Notes: generated by a model from the sequence alone, not told the origin. A DNA stretch of 64,000 nucleotides from Paracidovorax wautersii (GCA_009912175.1 WNDQ01000012.1:16496-80495), one strand, 5' to 3'. Shown: positions 45,359 to 56,296, counted from the first letter of the stretch. Made by a program: numbers and translations.

Positions 45359-46393
45359 ATGAGTTTCATCGCCATTCTGTTTGCCTTGTTACTGGAGCAG
45401 GCCCGCCCGCTGGCGCGGGGCAATGTCGTTCATGCGGGCTTGCGACATTGGACCTGGTGGGCCTGCCGCAATCTCGACGCGGGCCGCGCAGGCCAGGCCT
45501 GGGCCGCATGGGCGGTGGCCGTCGTGGCGCCGGCGCTGCTGGCGCTGGGCGTGCACTGGGTGCTGTGGCACGGCCTGGGGGCCTGGGCGTCGGTGCTGTG
45601 GCAGGTGGCCGTGCTTTATGTGACGCTGGGGTTCCGGCAGTTCAGCCATTACTTCACCGCCATTCGCGACGCACTTGAAGCGGGCGACGAAGAGACGGCG
45701 CGCACGCTGCTGGCCAGTTGGCGTCAGGTCGATGCGCACGAGTTGCCGCGCAGCGAGATCGTTCGCCACGTCATCGAGCATTCGGTGCTGGCCGCGCATC
45801 GCCACGTCTTTGGTGTGCTGGCCTGGTACACGGTGGGCGCGGCGCTCGGGCTGGGACCGGCTGGCGCGGTTTTCTACCGCATGGCCGAACTGGTGCCGCG
45901 CTACTGGCCCTACAAGGGCCGTCGCCAGAGCCAGCCGGTCAGCCTCTCGCTGATGGCGGTGGCGCGGCGCATGTGGTTCTATGTGGACTACGTGCCAGCC
46001 CGCATCACGGCGCTGTGTTTTGCCATCGTCGGCAGCTTCGAGGACGCGATCGACAACTGGCGCCAGGGCGCCCACCGTTTCAACGATCCCAATGACGGCG
46101 TGGTCCTGGCGGCCACGGCCGGTGCCATGGGGGTGCGGCTGGGCGGCGCGGTCTTGCCGCAACTGGCCTTGCCCAACGAATTGCCCACCGACGCGGCCGA
46201 TGCGGCCCCGCGTGTCGACGGCGACGACCTGGCCGCCGAGGGCGCGGGCGCGCAAGCTGCGCAGGCCGCCGACACGGCTGGCCGCGAGCCGCAGGTCGCG
46301 CATCTGCGCAGCGTGGTCGGCCTGGTCTGGCGCACGGTTGTGCTCTGGATGCTGCTGCTGGCGCTGCTCACGCTGGCGCGTTTCCTGGGTTAG
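45359..46393 (+). CDS. CobD/CbiB-family membrane protein
   Basis: 344-residue inner-membrane protein with four or five spans, of the family that includes adenosylcobinamide-phosphate synthase: MSFIAILFALLLEQARPL, YVTLGFRQFSHYFTAIRDALEAGD, LAWYTVGAALGLGPAGAVFYRMAEL. No cobalamin genes are near, and this short form next to hisC is common in Burkholderiales, where its role is unproven. It ends in TAG. Confidence 0.88.
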   Translation: MSFIAILFALLLEQARPLARGNVVHAGLRHWTWWACRNLDAGRAGQAWAAWAVAVVAPALLALGVHWVLWHGLGAWASVLWQVAVLYVTLGFRQFSHYFTAIRDALEAGDEETARTLLASWRQVDAHELPRSEIVRHVIEHSVLAAHRHVFGVLAWYTVGAALGLGPAGAVFYRMAELVPRYWPYKGRRQSQPVSLSLMAVARRMWFYVDYVPARITALCFAIVGSFEDAIDNWRQGAHRFNDPNDGVVLAATAGAMGVRLGGAVLPQLALPNELPTDAADAAPRVDGDDLAAEGAGAQAAQAADTAGREPQVAHLRSVVGLVWRTVVLWMLLLALLTLARFLG

Positions 46394-46516
46394 CGGCCGG
46401 CCGCTGCGCCGCGGCCCTTTCGTGTTCCAATGCCCGAGCGTTCCCGGTGCGCCGGCCCGCCTGGCGGGATGGCGCTGCCACTGAACGGATTCATTCGACA
46501 GTTCTTCGAGGTCACC

Positions 46517-47608
46517 GTGCCCACTTCATCGTCTTTCTGGAGCCCCATCGTCGGCGAGCTCGATCCCTATGTGCCCGGCGAGCAGCCCAAGATTGCCAAC
46601 CTGGTCAAGCTCAACACCAACGAGAACCCCTATCCGCCGTCGCCCAAGGCCGTGCAGGCCATCCGTGACGCCGCCCAGGCGCGGCTGGAGCTCTATCCCG
46701 ACCCCGATGCCTCGATCGTGCGCGAGGCCGTCGCGCGCTACCACGGCATCGCGCCGTCGCAAGTCTTCGTGGGCAATGGCTCCGACGAGGTGCTGGCGCA
46801 CGCCTTCTTCGCTTTTTTCCAGCAGCTCGGCCAGCGGCTGCTGATGCCCGACATCACCTACAGCTTCTACAAGGTCTACTGCGGCCTTTACGACATCGCC
46901 TACGACGTGGTGCCGCTGCAGGACGACATGCAGCTGGACGTCGAGGCCTTCGCCACCCCCGAGCGCGTGGCGCAGGCGGGCGGCATCATCGTGGCCAATC
47001 CCAATGCGCCGACCGGCATCGAGCTGCCGCTGGCGGCCATCGAGCGGCTGCTGCAGGCGCACCCGCAACGGGTGGTGCTGGTCGACGAGGCCTATGTCGA
47101 CTTCGGCGGCGAAAGCGCCATCGGCCTGGTCCAGCGTTATCCCAACCTGCTGGTGGTGCACACGCTGTCCAAGTCGCGTGCGCTGGCGGGCCTGCGGGTC
47201 GGCTTTGCGGTGGGGCAGGCGCACTTGATCGATGCGCTGGAGCGCGTCAAGAACAGCTTCAACTCCTACCCGATCGACCGCCTGGCCGCCGCCGGCGCGG
47301 CCGCGGCCTATGAGGACGTGGCGTACTTCGAGCAGCGCCGCCAGGAGGTGATCGCCTCGCGCGAACAGCTCGCCAGCCAGTTGCGCACGCTGGGTTTCGA
47401 CGTGCTGCCGTCCAAGACCAACTTCGTGTTCGCCCGCCATCCGGGCCACGACGCGGCGGCGCTGCAGGCCGCGCTGCGCGCCGAGGGCGTGCTCGTGCGC
47501 CACTTCAAGCTGCCGCGCATCGCGCAGTACCTGCGCATCACCATCGGCACGCCCGCGCAGTGCGAACGCCTGCTGGCCGTGCTGCGGCAGACGCTGAACG
47601 CCGCCTGA
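46517..47608 (+). CDS. hisC: Histidinol-phosphate aminotransferase
   Basis: 363-residue PLP enzyme of histidine biosynthesis. Motifs are [39 protein letters not shown], and [16 protein letters not shown] with the PLP lysine. The start is taken as GTG 46517 ([18 protein letters not shown]), preceded by GAGG; an ATG at 46469 or an earlier start would add unlike residues. Alone, outside a his operon. Confidence 0.94.
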   Translation: MPTSSSFWSPIVGELDPYVPGEQPKIANLVKLNTNENPYPPSPKAVQAIRDAAQARLELYPDPDASIVREAVARYHGIAPSQVFVGNGSDEVLAHAFFAFFQQLGQRLLMPDITYSFYKVYCGLYDIAYDVVPLQDDMQLDVEAFATPERVAQAGGIIVANPNAPTGIELPLAAIERLLQAHPQRVVLVDEAYVDFGGESAIGLVQRYPNLLVVHTLSKSRALAGLRVGFAVGQAHLIDALERVKNSFNSYPIDRLAAAGAAAAYEDVAYFEQRRQEVIASREQLASQLRTLGFDVLPSKTNFVFARHPGHDAAALQAALRAEGVLVRHFKLPRIAQYLRITIGTPAQCERLLAVLRQTLNAA

Positions 47609-47737
47609 GCGCCGCTGGCGGGGCCTGCCCTGCCGTTCGTCGGGCGCCCCGGATCGTCCCTGTTCGCCGCTGCGACCCCTGCGCTAGCATGGCCGAGCGC
47701 CATGTCGGCGCAGCGATACGCAAAAGGGAGAAAGAAC

Positions 47738-48079
47738 ATGTGGAAACGACTGGTCCTGGCCCTGTCCGCCGCCGGGTTCGCGCTGGCCGCGTCGGCTGTC
47801 GATATCAACAAGGGCAACCCCCAGGAGCTCACGGCGATCAAGGGCATCGGCCCGGCGCTGTCCGAGCGCATCGTCGCCGAACGCAAGAACGGCAATTTCA
47901 AGAACTGGGACGACGTCATCGCCCGCGTCAAGGGTGTGGGCGACACGGCGGCCACCAAGCTGTCGGCCAACGGCCTGACGGTCAATGGCGGCGCCTACAA
48001 GACCGCCGCGCTGGCGCCCAAGGACGGCAAGGCGCCGGCCAAGGCGTCCGGCAGCAAGCCGGAACCCGTCAAGAAATGA
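47738..48079 (+). CDS. ComEA-like helix-hairpin-helix protein
   Basis: 113 residues: signal peptide MWKRLVLALSAAGFALAASA, then one HhH2 DNA-binding domain (VDINKGNPQELTAIKGIGP…ERIVAERKNGNFKNWDDV) and a Lys/Ala/Pro tail. It is probably periplasmic and may bind incoming DNA, as ComEA does, or have a general DNA-binding role. The ribosome binding site GGGAG is seven to ten bases before the ATG. Followed by a bidirectional terminator. Confidence 0.92.
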   Translation: MWKRLVLALSAAGFALAASAVDINKGNPQELTAIKGIGPALSERIVAERKNGNFKNWDDVIARVKGVGDTAATKLSANGLTVNGGAYKTAALAPKDGKAPAKASGSKPEPVKK

Positions 48080-48143
48080 GTCCTCGGTCCATCACCGTGC
48101 GATGACCGGGTGGTCAAAGAGACCTTGTTGTCTCTGAAACGAC

Positions 48144-48177
48144 AAAGCCGCCGAACCTGAGTTCCGGCGGCTTTTTT
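48144..48177. terminator. Rho-independent terminator between convergent genes
   Basis: Stem AAGCCGCCG / CGGCGGCTT around a ten-base loop with six T on the plus strand and AAA on the other side. A smaller hairpin AGAGAC-N6-GTCTCT (48117-48134) precedes it. Serves the ComEA-like gene and possibly the response regulator. Confidence 0.88.
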
Positions 48178-48199
48178 CGTGGGGACGGGTGGCGCGCGG

Positions 48200-48589
48200 T
48201 CAGGCGCGTGAGGCCCGGCTTTCCGGGACCACCGTCAGAAAGTCCACCAGTGCGTCGAGCTCGTTGGACTTGTCGAAGACGGCGTCGGCCCCGAGTTCGG
48301 TGCAGCGGCGGCGCATGTCGTGGGTGGCGTAGTTGCTCAGCACGATGAGTTTCTGGCCGGGCGCGCGTTCACGCATGTTCTCCAGCACGCCCAGGCCGCT
48401 GCCCTGCTTGAGGAACAGGTCGGCGATCACGATGCACCATTTCTCGGGGTGGCGCTTGAGCCATTTGCAGGCCTCGTCCTCCCCATCCGCCGTGCCAACC
48501 ACCTCCAGGGAGGTGAGCTCTTCGAGTGCGCTGATCAGGTTGTCCCGGATCGTTGCGTTGTCTTCAACAATAAAGGTGGGCACTTTCAC
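48200..48589 (-). CDS. Stand-alone receiver-domain response regulator
   Basis: 129 residues consisting of a single CheY-like receiver domain: acidic pocket in FIVEDN, phosphoacceptor Asp in VIADLFLKQG, Thr/Ser in LSNYAT, Lys in VFDKSNE. No output domain and no kinase gene nearby. Such proteins act in phosphorelays or by protein contact. Orphan here. Confidence 0.9.
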   Translation of the reverse strand: MKVPTFIVEDNATIRDNLISALEELTSLEVVGTADGEDEACKWLKRHPEKWCIVIADLFLKQGSGLGVLENMRERAPGQKLIVLSNYATHDMRRRCTELGADAVFDKSNELDALVDFLTVVPESRASRA

Positions 48590-48773
48590 GATGGCGGGCT
48601 CGGTGTCTGGGGGCGGATAGGGCGGTTAAGCCAGGAGCATAGTCTTGGCCGCCCACCGGCCTTGCCGGGGAAGAGCATGAGGCCGCGTGGGAACTTTCCT
48701 ACGCATGGCCGATCGGCTCGGCAGTGCGCCGTCGCCAACCGGTGCGTGGGCCGCGGCCGTTCCTGCCCGCATG

Positions 48774-49379
48774 TCAGCCCGCTTTTTCCATGCGCAGGAA
48801 ATGCGCGCGGTAATGGGCGAGTTCCTCGATCGACTCATGCACGTCAGCCAGCGCCGTGTGGGCCTGTTTTTTCTTGAACTGGCTGTAGACGTCCGGGCGC
48901 CAGCGCTTGGCCAGCTCCTTGAGCGTGCTGACGTCGAGGTTGCGGTAGTGGAAGAAGGCTTCCAGTTTGGGCATGTACTTGACCAGGAAACGCCGGTCCT
49001 GGCCGATGGTGTTGCCGCACATGGGCACGCTGCCCTTGGGCACGTACTTCAGCAGGAAGGCGATGAGTTCGGTCTCGGCCTGGGCCTCGTCGGTGGTGGA
49101 GGCCTTGACCTTGTCGATCAGGCCGCTGCGCCCGTGCGTGCCCTTGTTCCAGGCGTCCATGGCGTCGAGCACGGCGTCGCTCTGGTGGATGACGAAGACC
49201 GGGCCTTCGACGCGCACGGCCAGGTCGGGGCTGGTCACCACCACGGCGATTTCCAGCAGGCGTTCTTTCTCGGGGTCGAGGCCGGACATTTCGCAGTCCA
49301 GCCAGACCAGGTTCTGGTCGGATTTCTTGAGGTCGGCCACGGGGGCCGCGGAAGCGGAGATTTCGAGCATGGGGCGCAT
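48774..49379 (-). CDS. orn: Oligoribonuclease
   Basis: 201-residue 3'-5' exonuclease of the DEDDh family degrading di- and short oligoribonucleotides, including pGp[13 protein letters not shown] (first Asp/Glu), [17 protein letters not shown], and [14 protein letters not shown] with the catalytic His/Asp. Start 49379 (MRPMLEIS) or 49370 (MLEIS). The long frame that overlaps it upstream is a shadow of the peptidase gene. Confidence 0.95.
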   Translation of the reverse strand: MRPMLEISASAAPVADLKKSDQNLVWLDCEMSGLDPEKERLLEIAVVVTSPDLAVRVEGPVFVIHQSDAVLDAMDAWNKGTHGRSGLIDKVKASTTDEAQAETELIAFLLKYVPKGSVPMCGNTIGQDRRFLVKYMPKLEAFFHYRNLDVSTLKELAKRWRPDVYSQFKKKQAHTALADVHESIEELAHYRAHFLRMEKAG

Positions 49380-49466
49380 TGTCGCTGAAAGCCCCGGGCT
49401 GGCGGGCATTGTCCCGGGCACGGCCGCCGCGCGCCGGTGCCTCCCACGCCGCCTAGAATCGAGCCC

Positions 49467-50732
49467 ATGTCCGAACCCCTGATCCTCGCGGCGCTCGTCG
49501 CCGCCGCCATCGTCCTGCAAGTGCTGCTCAAAACCTGGCTGGCGCAACGCCAGGTCCGCCACGTCCAGGCCAACCGCGGCGCCGTGCCGCCCGCGTTCCA
49601 GTCCGCCGTCAGCCTGGCGGCCCACCAGCGCGCGGCCGACTACACGGTGGCCAAGTCGCGCCTGGGCAGCCTGGAGCTGCTCTACGGCACGCTGGTGCTG
49701 ATCGGCTGGACGTTCGGTGGCGGCCTGCATGCGCTCAACCAGATCCTGCTGGCCATCATGGGGCCGGGCCTGGCGCAGCAACTGGTGTTGATCGGGGGCT
49801 TTGCGGCCGTCTCGGCCGTGCTCGACCTGCCGTTCTCGCTCTACCAGACCTTTGTCGTCGAACAGCGTTTTGGCTTCAACCGCATGACGCTGTGGCTCTG
49901 GCTGGCCGATGCCTTGAAGGGCGCGTTGCTGAGCACCCTGATCGGCCTGCCGCTGGCGGCGCTGGTGCTGTGGATCATGCAGGCGGCCGGCAGCGGCTGG
50001 TGGCTGTGGGCCTGGGCCGTGTGGACGGGCTTCATGCTGCTGATGCTGGTGATCTACCCCGTGTTCATCGCGCCGCTGTTCAACAAGTTCGAGCCGCTGG
50101 CCGACGAAGCCCTCAAGACCCGCGTGACGGCGCTGATGCGGCGCTGCGGCTTTTCGGCGCAGGGCTTTTACGTGATGGACGGCAGCCGCCGCAGCGCGCA
50201 TGCCAATGCCTACTTCACCGGTTTTGGCGCGGCCAAGCGTGTGGTGTTCTTCGACACGCTGCTGGCCAAGCTCGACGCGGCCGAGGTCGACGCCGTGCTG
50301 GCGCACGAGCTGGGCCATTTCCACCACAAGCACATCGCCAAACGCGTGGTGGTGATGCTGGCCACCAGCCTGGCGGGCTTTGCGCTGCTGGGCTGGCTGG
50401 CCGCGCAGCCCTGGTTCTACAGCGGCCTGGGCGTGCAGCCTGCGCTGGACGGCCCCAACAACGCGCTGGCGCTGCTGCTGTTTCTGCTGGTGGTGCCGGT
50501 CTTCACCTACTTCCTGGCGCCCCTGATGGCCGCCTCGTCGCGCCGCCACGAGTTCGAGGCCGACGCCTACGCCGCGCGCCATGCCGACGGCGATGCCCTG
50601 CGCAGCGCCCTGCTCAAACTCTACGAGGACAATGCCTCGACGCTGACGCCGGACCCGCTGTTCGTGCGTTTCTACTATTCCCATCCGCCCGCGGGCGAGC
50701 GGCTGGCGCGGCTGGCCGCGGCCCCCGTCTGA
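49467..50732 (+). CDS. M48-family membrane metalloprotease (CAAX protease/Ste24-like)
   Basis: 421-residue integral-membrane zinc protease: N-terminal spans, the HExxH motif in [16 protein letters not shown], a third ligand Glu in [16 protein letters not shown], and several more hydrophobic helices. The family acts in membrane-protein quality control. It is the first of three co-directional genes with phhB-like and rsgA, divergent from orn. Confidence 0.93.
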   Translation: MSEPLILAALVAAAIVLQVLLKTWLAQRQVRHVQANRGAVPPAFQSAVSLAAHQRAADYTVAKSRLGSLELLYGTLVLIGWTFGGGLHALNQILLAIMGPGLAQQLVLIGGFAAVSAVLDLPFSLYQTFVVEQRFGFNRMTLWLWLADALKGALLSTLIGLPLAALVLWIMQAAGSGWWLWAWAVWTGFMLLMLVIYPVFIAPLFNKFEPLADEALKTRVTALMRRCGFSAQGFYVMDGSRRSAHANAYFTGFGAAKRVVFFDTLLAKLDAAEVDAVLAHELGHFHHKHIAKRVVVMLATSLAGFALLGWLAAQPWFYSGLGVQPALDGPNNALALLLFLLVVPVFTYFLAPLMAASSRRHEFEADAYAARHADGDALRSALLKLYEDNASTLTPDPLFVRFYYSHPPAGERLARLAAAPV

Positions 50733-50753
50733 GCGGCCCTGAAAGGTTTTCCC

Positions 50754-51089
50754 ATGAGCAGCCAATTCCATGTCAAGGACCGCAGCGGACAGCCGCTGCG
50801 CAAGGCCTCTGCTACCGAGGTCGTCGCCCATCTGGCCCAGTTGCCCGGCTGGGCACTGCGCGGCGACGGCGACGACGTGCACATCCACAAGACGTTCCGC
50901 TTCGCCGACTTCTACCAGACCATGGCCTTCGTCAATGCGCTGGCGCTGGTCGCGCACCGGCAGGACCACCACCCGGACCTGGGCGTGCACTACAACCGCT
51001 GCGAGGTCCGCCTGTCCACACACGACGTGCAAGGCCTGTCGCCCGCCGACTTCGAGGTCGCGGCCGCCATCGACGCGTTGTTGGCGTGA
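50754..51089 (+). CDS. 4a-hydroxytetrahydrobiopterin dehydratase (PCD/DCoH)
   Basis: 111 residues with the PCD signature: [44 protein letters not shown]. It recycles the pterin cofactor of aromatic-amino-acid hydroxylases or acts as a moonlighting coactivator. It starts 21 bases after the protease and its stop overlaps the rsgA GTG start. Confidence 0.95.
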   Translation: MSSQFHVKDRSGQPLRKASATEVVAHLAQLPGWALRGDGDDVHIHKTFRFADFYQTMAFVNALALVAHRQDHHPDLGVHYNRCEVRLSTHDVQGLSPADFEVAAAIDALLA

Positions 51090-52033
51090 GCGCGCCCAGC
51101 CGCCAGCGGGCGCAGCGCACGGCATCGGGGCCGCAAGGGCTGGTGGTGGCGGCCTACGGCCGCCATTGCCTGGTCGAGACCGACACGGGCGAGCGAGTGA
51201 TCTGCCACCCGCGCGGCAAGAAGAGCCAGGTGGTGGTGGGCGACCGCGTGGCCTGGCAGCCCAGCCAGGACGAAGGCACGGTCGAGAAGGTGCTGGAGCG
51301 GCGCAACCTGTTCTACCGCCAGGACGAAATCCGCACCAAGGCCTTCGCGGCCAACCTCGACCAGGTGCTGATCCTGATCGCGGCCGAGCCCGAGTTCTCC
51401 GAAAGCCAGCTCGCGCGCGCCCTGATCGCCTGTGAGCACGCCCACATCGAGCCCCTCATCGCCCTCAACAAGAGCGACCTGGTCGAGCCCTTCGCGCGCG
51501 CCTGGGCACGGCTGCAGCCTTACCGGCAGATGGGCTACGGCGTGCTGCCGCTGTCCCTGCGCGAGGCCGGCGAAGTCGACCGCGAACACCTGCTGGCCCA
51601 CCTGCGCGGCAAGACCACGCTGGTGCTGGGGCCCTCGGGCTCGGGCAAAAGCACGCTGGTCAACCTGCTGGTGCCCACGGCCGGCGCGCAGACGGGCGAG
51701 ATCTCGCAGGCGCTCAACTCGGGCCGGCACACGACCACCAGCACCACCTGGTACTGGGTCGGCGCGGCGGCCGAGCAGACGGCCCTGATCGACTCGCCGG
51801 GTTTCCAGGAATTCGGCCTGCGCCACCTGGAGCCGCCGCAGCTTGCGGCCTGCATGCCGGATGTGCGCGCGCATGTGCCCGACTGCCGTTTCTACAACTG
51901 CACGCACATCCACGAGCCCGGCTGCGGCGTGATCGCGGCAGTCACGCCCGACGGCGGCGAGGGCACGGTCCACGCCAGCCGCTACCGCATCTACTGCACC
52001 TTGTTCGAGGAGCTGTCGCAGGTGCGGTATTGA
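51086..52033 (+). CDS. rsgA: Ribosome small subunit-dependent GTPase A
   Basis: 315-residue circularly permuted GTPase for late 30S maturation: N-terminal OB domain ([17 protein letters not shown]), G4 LNKSDLV, G1 [15 protein letters not shown]3 DSPGFQE, and the C-terminal zinc motif [20 protein letters not shown] start at 51086 overlaps the preceding stop (GTGA). Confidence 0.95.
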   Translation: MSAPSRQRAQRTASGPQGLVVAAYGRHCLVETDTGERVICHPRGKKSQVVVGDRVAWQPSQDEGTVEKVLERRNLFYRQDEIRTKAFAANLDQVLILIAAEPEFSESQLARALIACEHAHIEPLIALNKSDLVEPFARAWARLQPYRQMGYGVLPLSLREAGEVDREHLLAHLRGKTTLVLGPSGSGKSTLVNLLVPTAGAQTGEISQALNSGRHTTTSTTWYWVGAAAEQTALIDSPGFQEFGLRHLEPPQLAACMPDVRAHVPDCRFYNCTHIHEPGCGVIAAVTPDGGEGTVHASRYRIYCTLFEELSQVRY

Positions 52034-52049
52034 GCGTGCGGCTGGCGGG

Positions 52050-52925
52050 TCAGTCGGGCTCGATGACCGCCGCCAGCGTGTGCACGATCTGGCGGTAGAG
52101 CGCATCGATGGCCGGTTCGCGCCGGCTCACGCCACGCGCGCGTACCAGCGCGACTTCCATCGGCGGCAGGGCCGGCAGGCCGTGGCGCTCGCCCAGGATT
52201 TCGAGGTCGGGCGGCACGCTGCAGCGGGTCAGCGCCGCAATGGCGATGCCGCTTTTCACCGCCGCGACCTGGCCCACCAGGCTGGAGCTGTTGTAGACCA
52301 TGCGGTAGTCGCGCCCTTGCCGGGCCAGCGCTGCCACGGCACCGCGCCGGGCCATGCTGGCCGCTTCATACACGGCGATGGGCAGCGGCTGGCGTTGCCA
52401 GACCCTGGATTCCGGCGCACCGACCCAGACCATGGGTTCCTTGAACAGCAGCCGGCCCAGCGAAGGGCGGTCGCGTGAGACCAGCGCCAGGTCCAGTTCG
52501 CCGCGCCGCAGCTTGGGGATGAGTGCGGTCGACTGCTCGCAGTCGAGCAGGATGTCGACGCCCGCGTGGCGCGCCGCAAAGTCGCGCAGCACGGGCGTGA
52601 GGTAACGCGTGGCGTAGTCGTCGGGCACGCCCATGCGGACCTCGCCCGACAGGGCCGGGCCGTTGAGTGCGTCGAGCGTTTCGTCGTGCAGCGCCAGCAT
52701 GCGGCGCGCGTAGCCCAGCAGCTCGGTGCCGGCGGGCGTGAGCGCCAGGCTGCGCGCCGAGCGGTGCAGCAACTGCTGGCCGACGGCCTGTTCGAGCTTT
52801 TGCAACTGCATGCTGACGGCTGAGGGCGAGCGGTGGACCGCAGGCGCGGCCGCGCTCAGCGAGCCGCCATCGACCACGGCCACGAAGACGTGCAGCCAGT
52901 CCAGTTGCAGATGAGGGCGTTGCAT
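52050..52925 (-). CDS. LysR family transcriptional regulator
   Basis: 291-residue regulator: helix-turn-helix in FVAVVDGGSLSAAAPAVHRSPSAVSMQLQKLE (given in recognisable part) and an effector domain with GEVRMGVPDDYATRYL, as in the group that controls cystine- or drug-export genes. Divergent from a DMT exporter gene, with a candidate LysR box at 52936-52948 between them. Convergent with rsgA. Confidence 0.9.
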   Translation of the reverse strand: MQRPHLQLDWLHVFVAVVDGGSLSAAAPAVHRSPSAVSMQLQKLEQAVGQQLLHRSARSLALTPAGTELLGYARRMLALHDETLDALNGPALSGEVRMGVPDDYATRYLTPVLRDFAARHAGVDILLDCEQSTALIPKLRRGELDLALVSRDRPSLGRLLFKEPMVWVGAPESRVWQRQPLPIAVYEAASMARRGAVAALARQGRDYRMVYNSSSLVGQVAAVKSGIAIAALTRCSVPPDLEILGERHGLPALPPMEVALVRARGVSRREPAIDALYRQIVHTLAAVIEPD

Positions 52926-52935
52926 GGCGGATGAT

Positions 52936-52948
52936 TTCGATTGTCGAA
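52936..52948. promoter_or_regulatory. Candidate LysR binding site
   Basis: TTCGATTGTCGAA, a perfect T-N11-A dyad, lies 11 bases upstream of the LysR start and about 58 bases before the DMT gene. Likely autoregulation and control of the exporter. Confidence 0.5.
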
Positions 52949-53005
52949 TGATGGCATCCGAATTATCCGTTTTTCAAACGATGGAGCCCAGCGCAAGATG
53001 CCGGC

Positions 53006-53908
53006 ATGACGATGATGAAACGCCTGCCGGGCGCGCGCCTGCTGCCGCAGCCCATGGACGAGACCACACGCGGAACCTGGCAGATGGTGGCCGGCGGGCT
53101 GATGCTGGGCACGCTGGGCCTGTTCCTGGAAGCGGCGGCCGTGCACCCGGTGCTGGCCGTGTGGGCGCGCTGTGTGTTTGGCGGCCTGGCGCTGAGCGTG
53201 TGGTTCTTGCTGACGCACCGCTCGCGCGAGCTGGCGCTGGGCGGGCGGGCACTGGCCTGCGCGTTGGCGGGCGGGGTGCTGATGAACATCAACTGGCTGC
53301 TGTTCTTTGCGGCCATCGAACGCACGTCGATTGCCGTGGCCACCATGGTCTTCCATGTGCAGCCGGTGCTGCTGCTGGCCTTTGGCCTGTGGCGCGGCCA
53401 GGAGGCCTGGTCGGGCCGGCGCGCGGGCGCCATCGTGCTGGCCCTGGCCGGTCTGGGCCTGGCCGCGGGCGGATGGGACGCGGGAGACTGGACGCCCGCC
53501 TACCTGGTGGGCATCGTGATGGCGCTGGGCGGCGCCTTCAGCTATGCGGGCGTGACGCTGATTGCCAACCAGGTCCGGTCGGTCACGCCCATGGCGCTGG
53601 CCTGGTGGCAGTGCGCGGTGGGCGCCGTGCTGCTGGCGTGGTGGCCGTGGCTGCATGGCGCGCCGCCCGCGGGGGCGGCCTGGCTCTGGCTGGCCGGCCT
53701 GGGCGTCATCCACACCGGCTGGGCCTATGTGGTGCTGTATGCCGGCGTGGCGCGCCTGGCGCCGGGCCGGGTCGCGCTGCTGCAGTTCGTCTACCCGATC
53801 TCGGCCATCGTCTTCGAATGGCTGCTGCTGGGCCGCAGTTTGAGCGCCAGCCAGTGGCTGGGCGTGGCGGCCATGCTGGGGGCGCTGGCCTGGGGGCGGC
53901 GCCGCTGA
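53006..53908 (+). CDS. EamA/DMT-family transporter
   Basis: 300-residue inner-membrane exporter with ten predicted spans in two EamA repeats: GGLMLGTLGLFLEAAAVHPV…WARCVFGGLALSVW and the second half beginning YLVGIVMALGGAFSYAGVTLIANQV. The signature GVARLAPGRVALLQFVYPISAIVFEW is typical. Divergent from its probable LysR regulator. The substrate, probably a metabolite or amino-acid-like compound, is unknown. Confidence 0.92.
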   Translation: MTMMKRLPGARLLPQPMDETTRGTWQMVAGGLMLGTLGLFLEAAAVHPVLAVWARCVFGGLALSVWFLLTHRSRELALGGRALACALAGGVLMNINWLLFFAAIERTSIAVATMVFHVQPVLLLAFGLWRGQEAWSGRRAGAIVLALAGLGLAAGGWDAGDWTPAYLVGIVMALGGAFSYAGVTLIANQVRSVTPMALAWWQCAVGAVLLAWWPWLHGAPPAGAAWLWLAGLGVIHTGWAYVVLYAGVARLAPGRVALLQFVYPISAIVFEWLLLGRSLSASQWLGVAAMLGALAWGRRR

Positions 53909-53923
53909 GTCGCCGGACCGGCC

Positions 53924-54247
53924 TCAGGCGGTCGCCAGCAGCTTTTGCAGTTCGCCGCTTTCGTACATCTCCATCAGGATGTCGGAGCCGCCGATGAATT
54001 CGCCCTTGATGTAGAGCTGCGGAATGGTGGGCCAGTTGCTGTAGTCCTTGATGCCCTGGCGGATTTCCGGGTCTTCGAGCACGTTGACGGTCACCAGATT
54101 GGCGCGCGTGTCGACGCCCACGGCCTTGAGGATCTGGATGGCGCGGCCGGAAAAACCGCACATGGGAAAGCTCGCGCTGCCCTTCATGAAGAGCACGAGT
54201 TCGTTGTTCTTGACGAGGTCGTCGATGCGTTGCTGGGTGTCGCTCAT
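53924..54247 (-). CDS. grxD: Monothiol glutaredoxin (Grx4 type)
   Basis: 107 residues with the CGFS active site in FPMCGFSGRAIQIL and the glutathione-binding TIPQLYIKGEFIGGSDIL. It carries and delivers iron-sulfur clusters. Start at 54247 (MSDTQQRIDDLV). The next gene in the same direction, prmC, ends 116 bases upstream. Confidence 0.95.
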   Translation of the reverse strand: MSDTQQRIDDLVKNNELVLFMKGSASFPMCGFSGRAIQILKAVGVDTRANLVTVNVLEDPEIRQGIKDYSNWPTIPQLYIKGEFIGGSDILMEMYESGELQKLLATA

Positions 54248-54362
54248 GGGTGGCTCCTGTTTCTGGATCGGTGGGCCCGTTCGGGGTCCGGGCTGGCAAT
54301 GAGAAGAATGAGATGGGGCGGGCCGCCGGCTTGTACAAGCCCGGCGGGCCGGTTGGCTGGAA

Positions 54363-55214
54363 TTATCCCGCGATTGACCGCACGCCGCCGCTGCAGCGTT
54401 CGATGCCGGCCAGGTCGCGCCGGCTCTGGACCAAACTAAAGCCGGCCTGCGCCAGCAGCGCACGCACGGCCGGCGCCTGGTCGTGGCCGTGCTCGAACAG
54501 CAGCCAGCCGCCGGGCCGCAGGTAGGCCGGCGCCTGCTGCACGATCAGGCGGATGTCGTCCAGCCCATCGGGGCCGGCCGTCAGCGCGCCGGGCGGCTCG
54601 AAGGCCAGGGCCGGCAGGTGGTGGTCGTCCTGGGCGATGTAGGGCGGGTTGGAGACGATCAGGTCGTAGCCCGCGTCCTGCGGATGGCTGGCCAGCCAGT
54701 GGCCCTGCCAGAAGGTGACGGGCAGGGCCAGGCGCTCGGCATTGGCGCGTGCCACCGCCAGTGCGTCGGCGCTGGCGTCGAGCGCGTGGAGCTGGGCGTC
54801 GGGCCGCTGCGCGCGCAGGGCCAGCGCGATGGCGCCGCTGCCCGTGCCCAGGTCGATGGCGCGTGGCGTGGTGCGGCCGGCCAGCACGGCCAGCGACCAT
54901 TCGACCAGCGTTTCGGTGTCGGGGCGTGGCACCAGCACACGACGGTCGACCTGCAGCACCAGGCCGAAGAATTCCTTTTCGCCCACGATGTAGGCCAGCG
55001 GCTCGCCCGCGGCGCGGCGCGCGGCGGCGGCGGCAAAACGCGCGAGCGCGGCGGCGTCCAGCGCATCGCCGTCGTGGGTGAGCAGCCAGGCGCGGTCCTG
55101 CGGGCGGCCCAGCGCGTGCAGCAGCAGCAACTGGGCGTCGAGGCGGTCCAGGCCGTGCGCGCGCTGGGCGGTCTGCCAGGCGCTGGCCACGGTGGTCGGC
55201 GTCGGGGCGTTCAT
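54363..55214 (-). CDS. prmC: Release-factor glutamine N5-methyltransferase
   Basis: 283-residue SAM-dependent enzyme methylating the GGQ glutamine of release factors. Motif [14 protein letters not shown], catalytic NPPY in VSNPPYIAQ, and the N-terminal PrmC domain ([20 protein letters not shown]). Its start overlaps the prfA stop (ATGA), coupling enzyme and substrate. Confidence 0.95.
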   Translation of the reverse strand: MNAPTPTTVASAWQTAQRAHGLDRLDAQLLLLHALGRPQDRAWLLTHDGDALDAAALARFAAAAARRAAGEPLAYIVGEKEFFGLVLQVDRRVLVPRPDTETLVEWSLAVLAGRTTPRAIDLGTGSGAIALALRAQRPDAQLHALDASADALAVARANAERLALPVTFWQGHWLASHPQDAGYDLIVSNPPYIAQDDHHLPALAFEPPGALTAGPDGLDDIRLIVQQAPAYLRPGGWLLFEHGHDQAPAVRALLAQAGFSLVQSRRDLAGIERCSGGVRSIAG

Positions 55215-56296
55215 GCCGCGTTGACCTCCAGCTCGGCCATCTGCTCGGCTTCGCGCTCGTGCTGCAGGGCGTCGAGCACTTCGCCCAGGTCGCCTTCCAT
55301 CACCGCGCCCAGCTTGTAGAGCGTGAGGTTGATGCGGTGGTCGCTCAGCCGCCCTTGCGGGAAGTTGTAGGTGCGGATGCGGTCGCTGCGGTCGCCGCTG
55401 CCGATCAGGCCCTTGCGCAGGGCGGCTTCCTTGGCGGCTTTTTCGCTGCGTTCCTTTTCCTGCAGGCGAGCCTGCAGCACCTGCAGTGCCTTGGCCTTGT
55501 TGCTGTGCTGGCTGCGGCCGTCCTGGCATTCGGCGACGATGCCGGTGGGAATGTGCACCACACGCACGGCCGAGTCGGTCTTGTTGATGTGCTGGCCGCC
55601 CGCGCCCGAGGCACGGAAGGTGTCGATGCGCAGGTCGGCCGGGTTGAGCGTGATGGCCTGTTGCTCGTCGGGCTCGGGCATGACGGCCACGGTGCAGGCG
55701 CTGGTGTGGATGCGGCCCTGGGTCTCGGTGGCGGGCACGCGCTGCACGCGGTGGCCGCCGGACTCGAAACGCAGTCGGCCGTAGGCGCCGTCGCCCACCA
55801 CGCGCAGCACGATTTCCTTGTAGCCGCCCAGCTCGCTTTCATTGGCGCTGACGACTTCGAAACGCCAGCCGGCACGCTCGCCATACCGCGTGTACATGCG
55901 CGCCAGGTCGCCCGCGAACAGCGCCGATTCGTCGCCGCCCGCGCCGGCCCGGATTTCCAGGAAGGCATTGCGCGCGTCGTCCGGGTCCTTGGGCAGCAGC
56001 AGGCGCTGCAGCTCGGCGTCGAGCGATTGCAGCTCGGCCTGGGCGGCGGCGATTTCTTCCTGCGCCATCTCGGCCATGTCGGCATCGGCCAGCAGTTCGC
56101 GCGCGGCGGCCAGGTCTGCCTCGCGCTGCTGGTAGCGGGACCAGCGGTTGGCGATGGGCGTGACGTCGGCATGCTCGCGCGAGAGCGCGCGGTACTGCGC
56201 CATGTCGCTCATGATGTCGTCGCGCGAGAGCAGGAAGTCCAGCTCGCCCAGGCGGTCGGCATAACGCGCCAGTTGCTGGCGGATGAAATCTTTCAT
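55211..56296 (-). CDS. prfA: Peptide chain release factor 1
   Basis: 361-residue release factor reading UAA and UAG. GGQ motif in [20 protein letters not shown] motif in [17 protein letters not shown]. The start [16 protein letters not shown] at 56296 is the family start; the frame is open further into hemA-antisense sequence. In the order hemA-prfA-prmC, as in most proteobacteria. It reads the UAG codons that interrupt three genes in this window. Confidence 0.97.
   Translation of the reverse strand: MKDFIRQQLARYADRLGELDFLLSRDDIMSDMAQYRALSREHADVTPIANRWSRYQQREADLAAARELLADADMAEMAQEEIAAAQAELQSLDAELQRLLLPKDPDDARNAFLEIRAGAGGDESALFAGDLARMYTRYGERAGWRFEVVSANESELGGYKEIVLRVVGDGAYGRLRFESGGHRVQRVPATETQGRIHTSACTVAVMPEPDEQQAITLNPADLRIDTFRASGAGGQHINKTDSAVRVVHIPTGIVAECQDGRSQHSNKAKALQVLQARLQEKERSEKAAKEAALRKGLIGSGDRSDRIRTYNFPQGRLSDHRINLTLYKLGAVMEGDLGEVLDALQHEREAEQMAELEVNAA

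Noticed and set aside
48774..51125. Minus-strand frame of 783 codons extending orn far upstream.
   Set aside because: The part beyond 49379 is antisense to the M48 protease and phhB-like genes and shows no family sequence; orn starts at 49379 or 49370.
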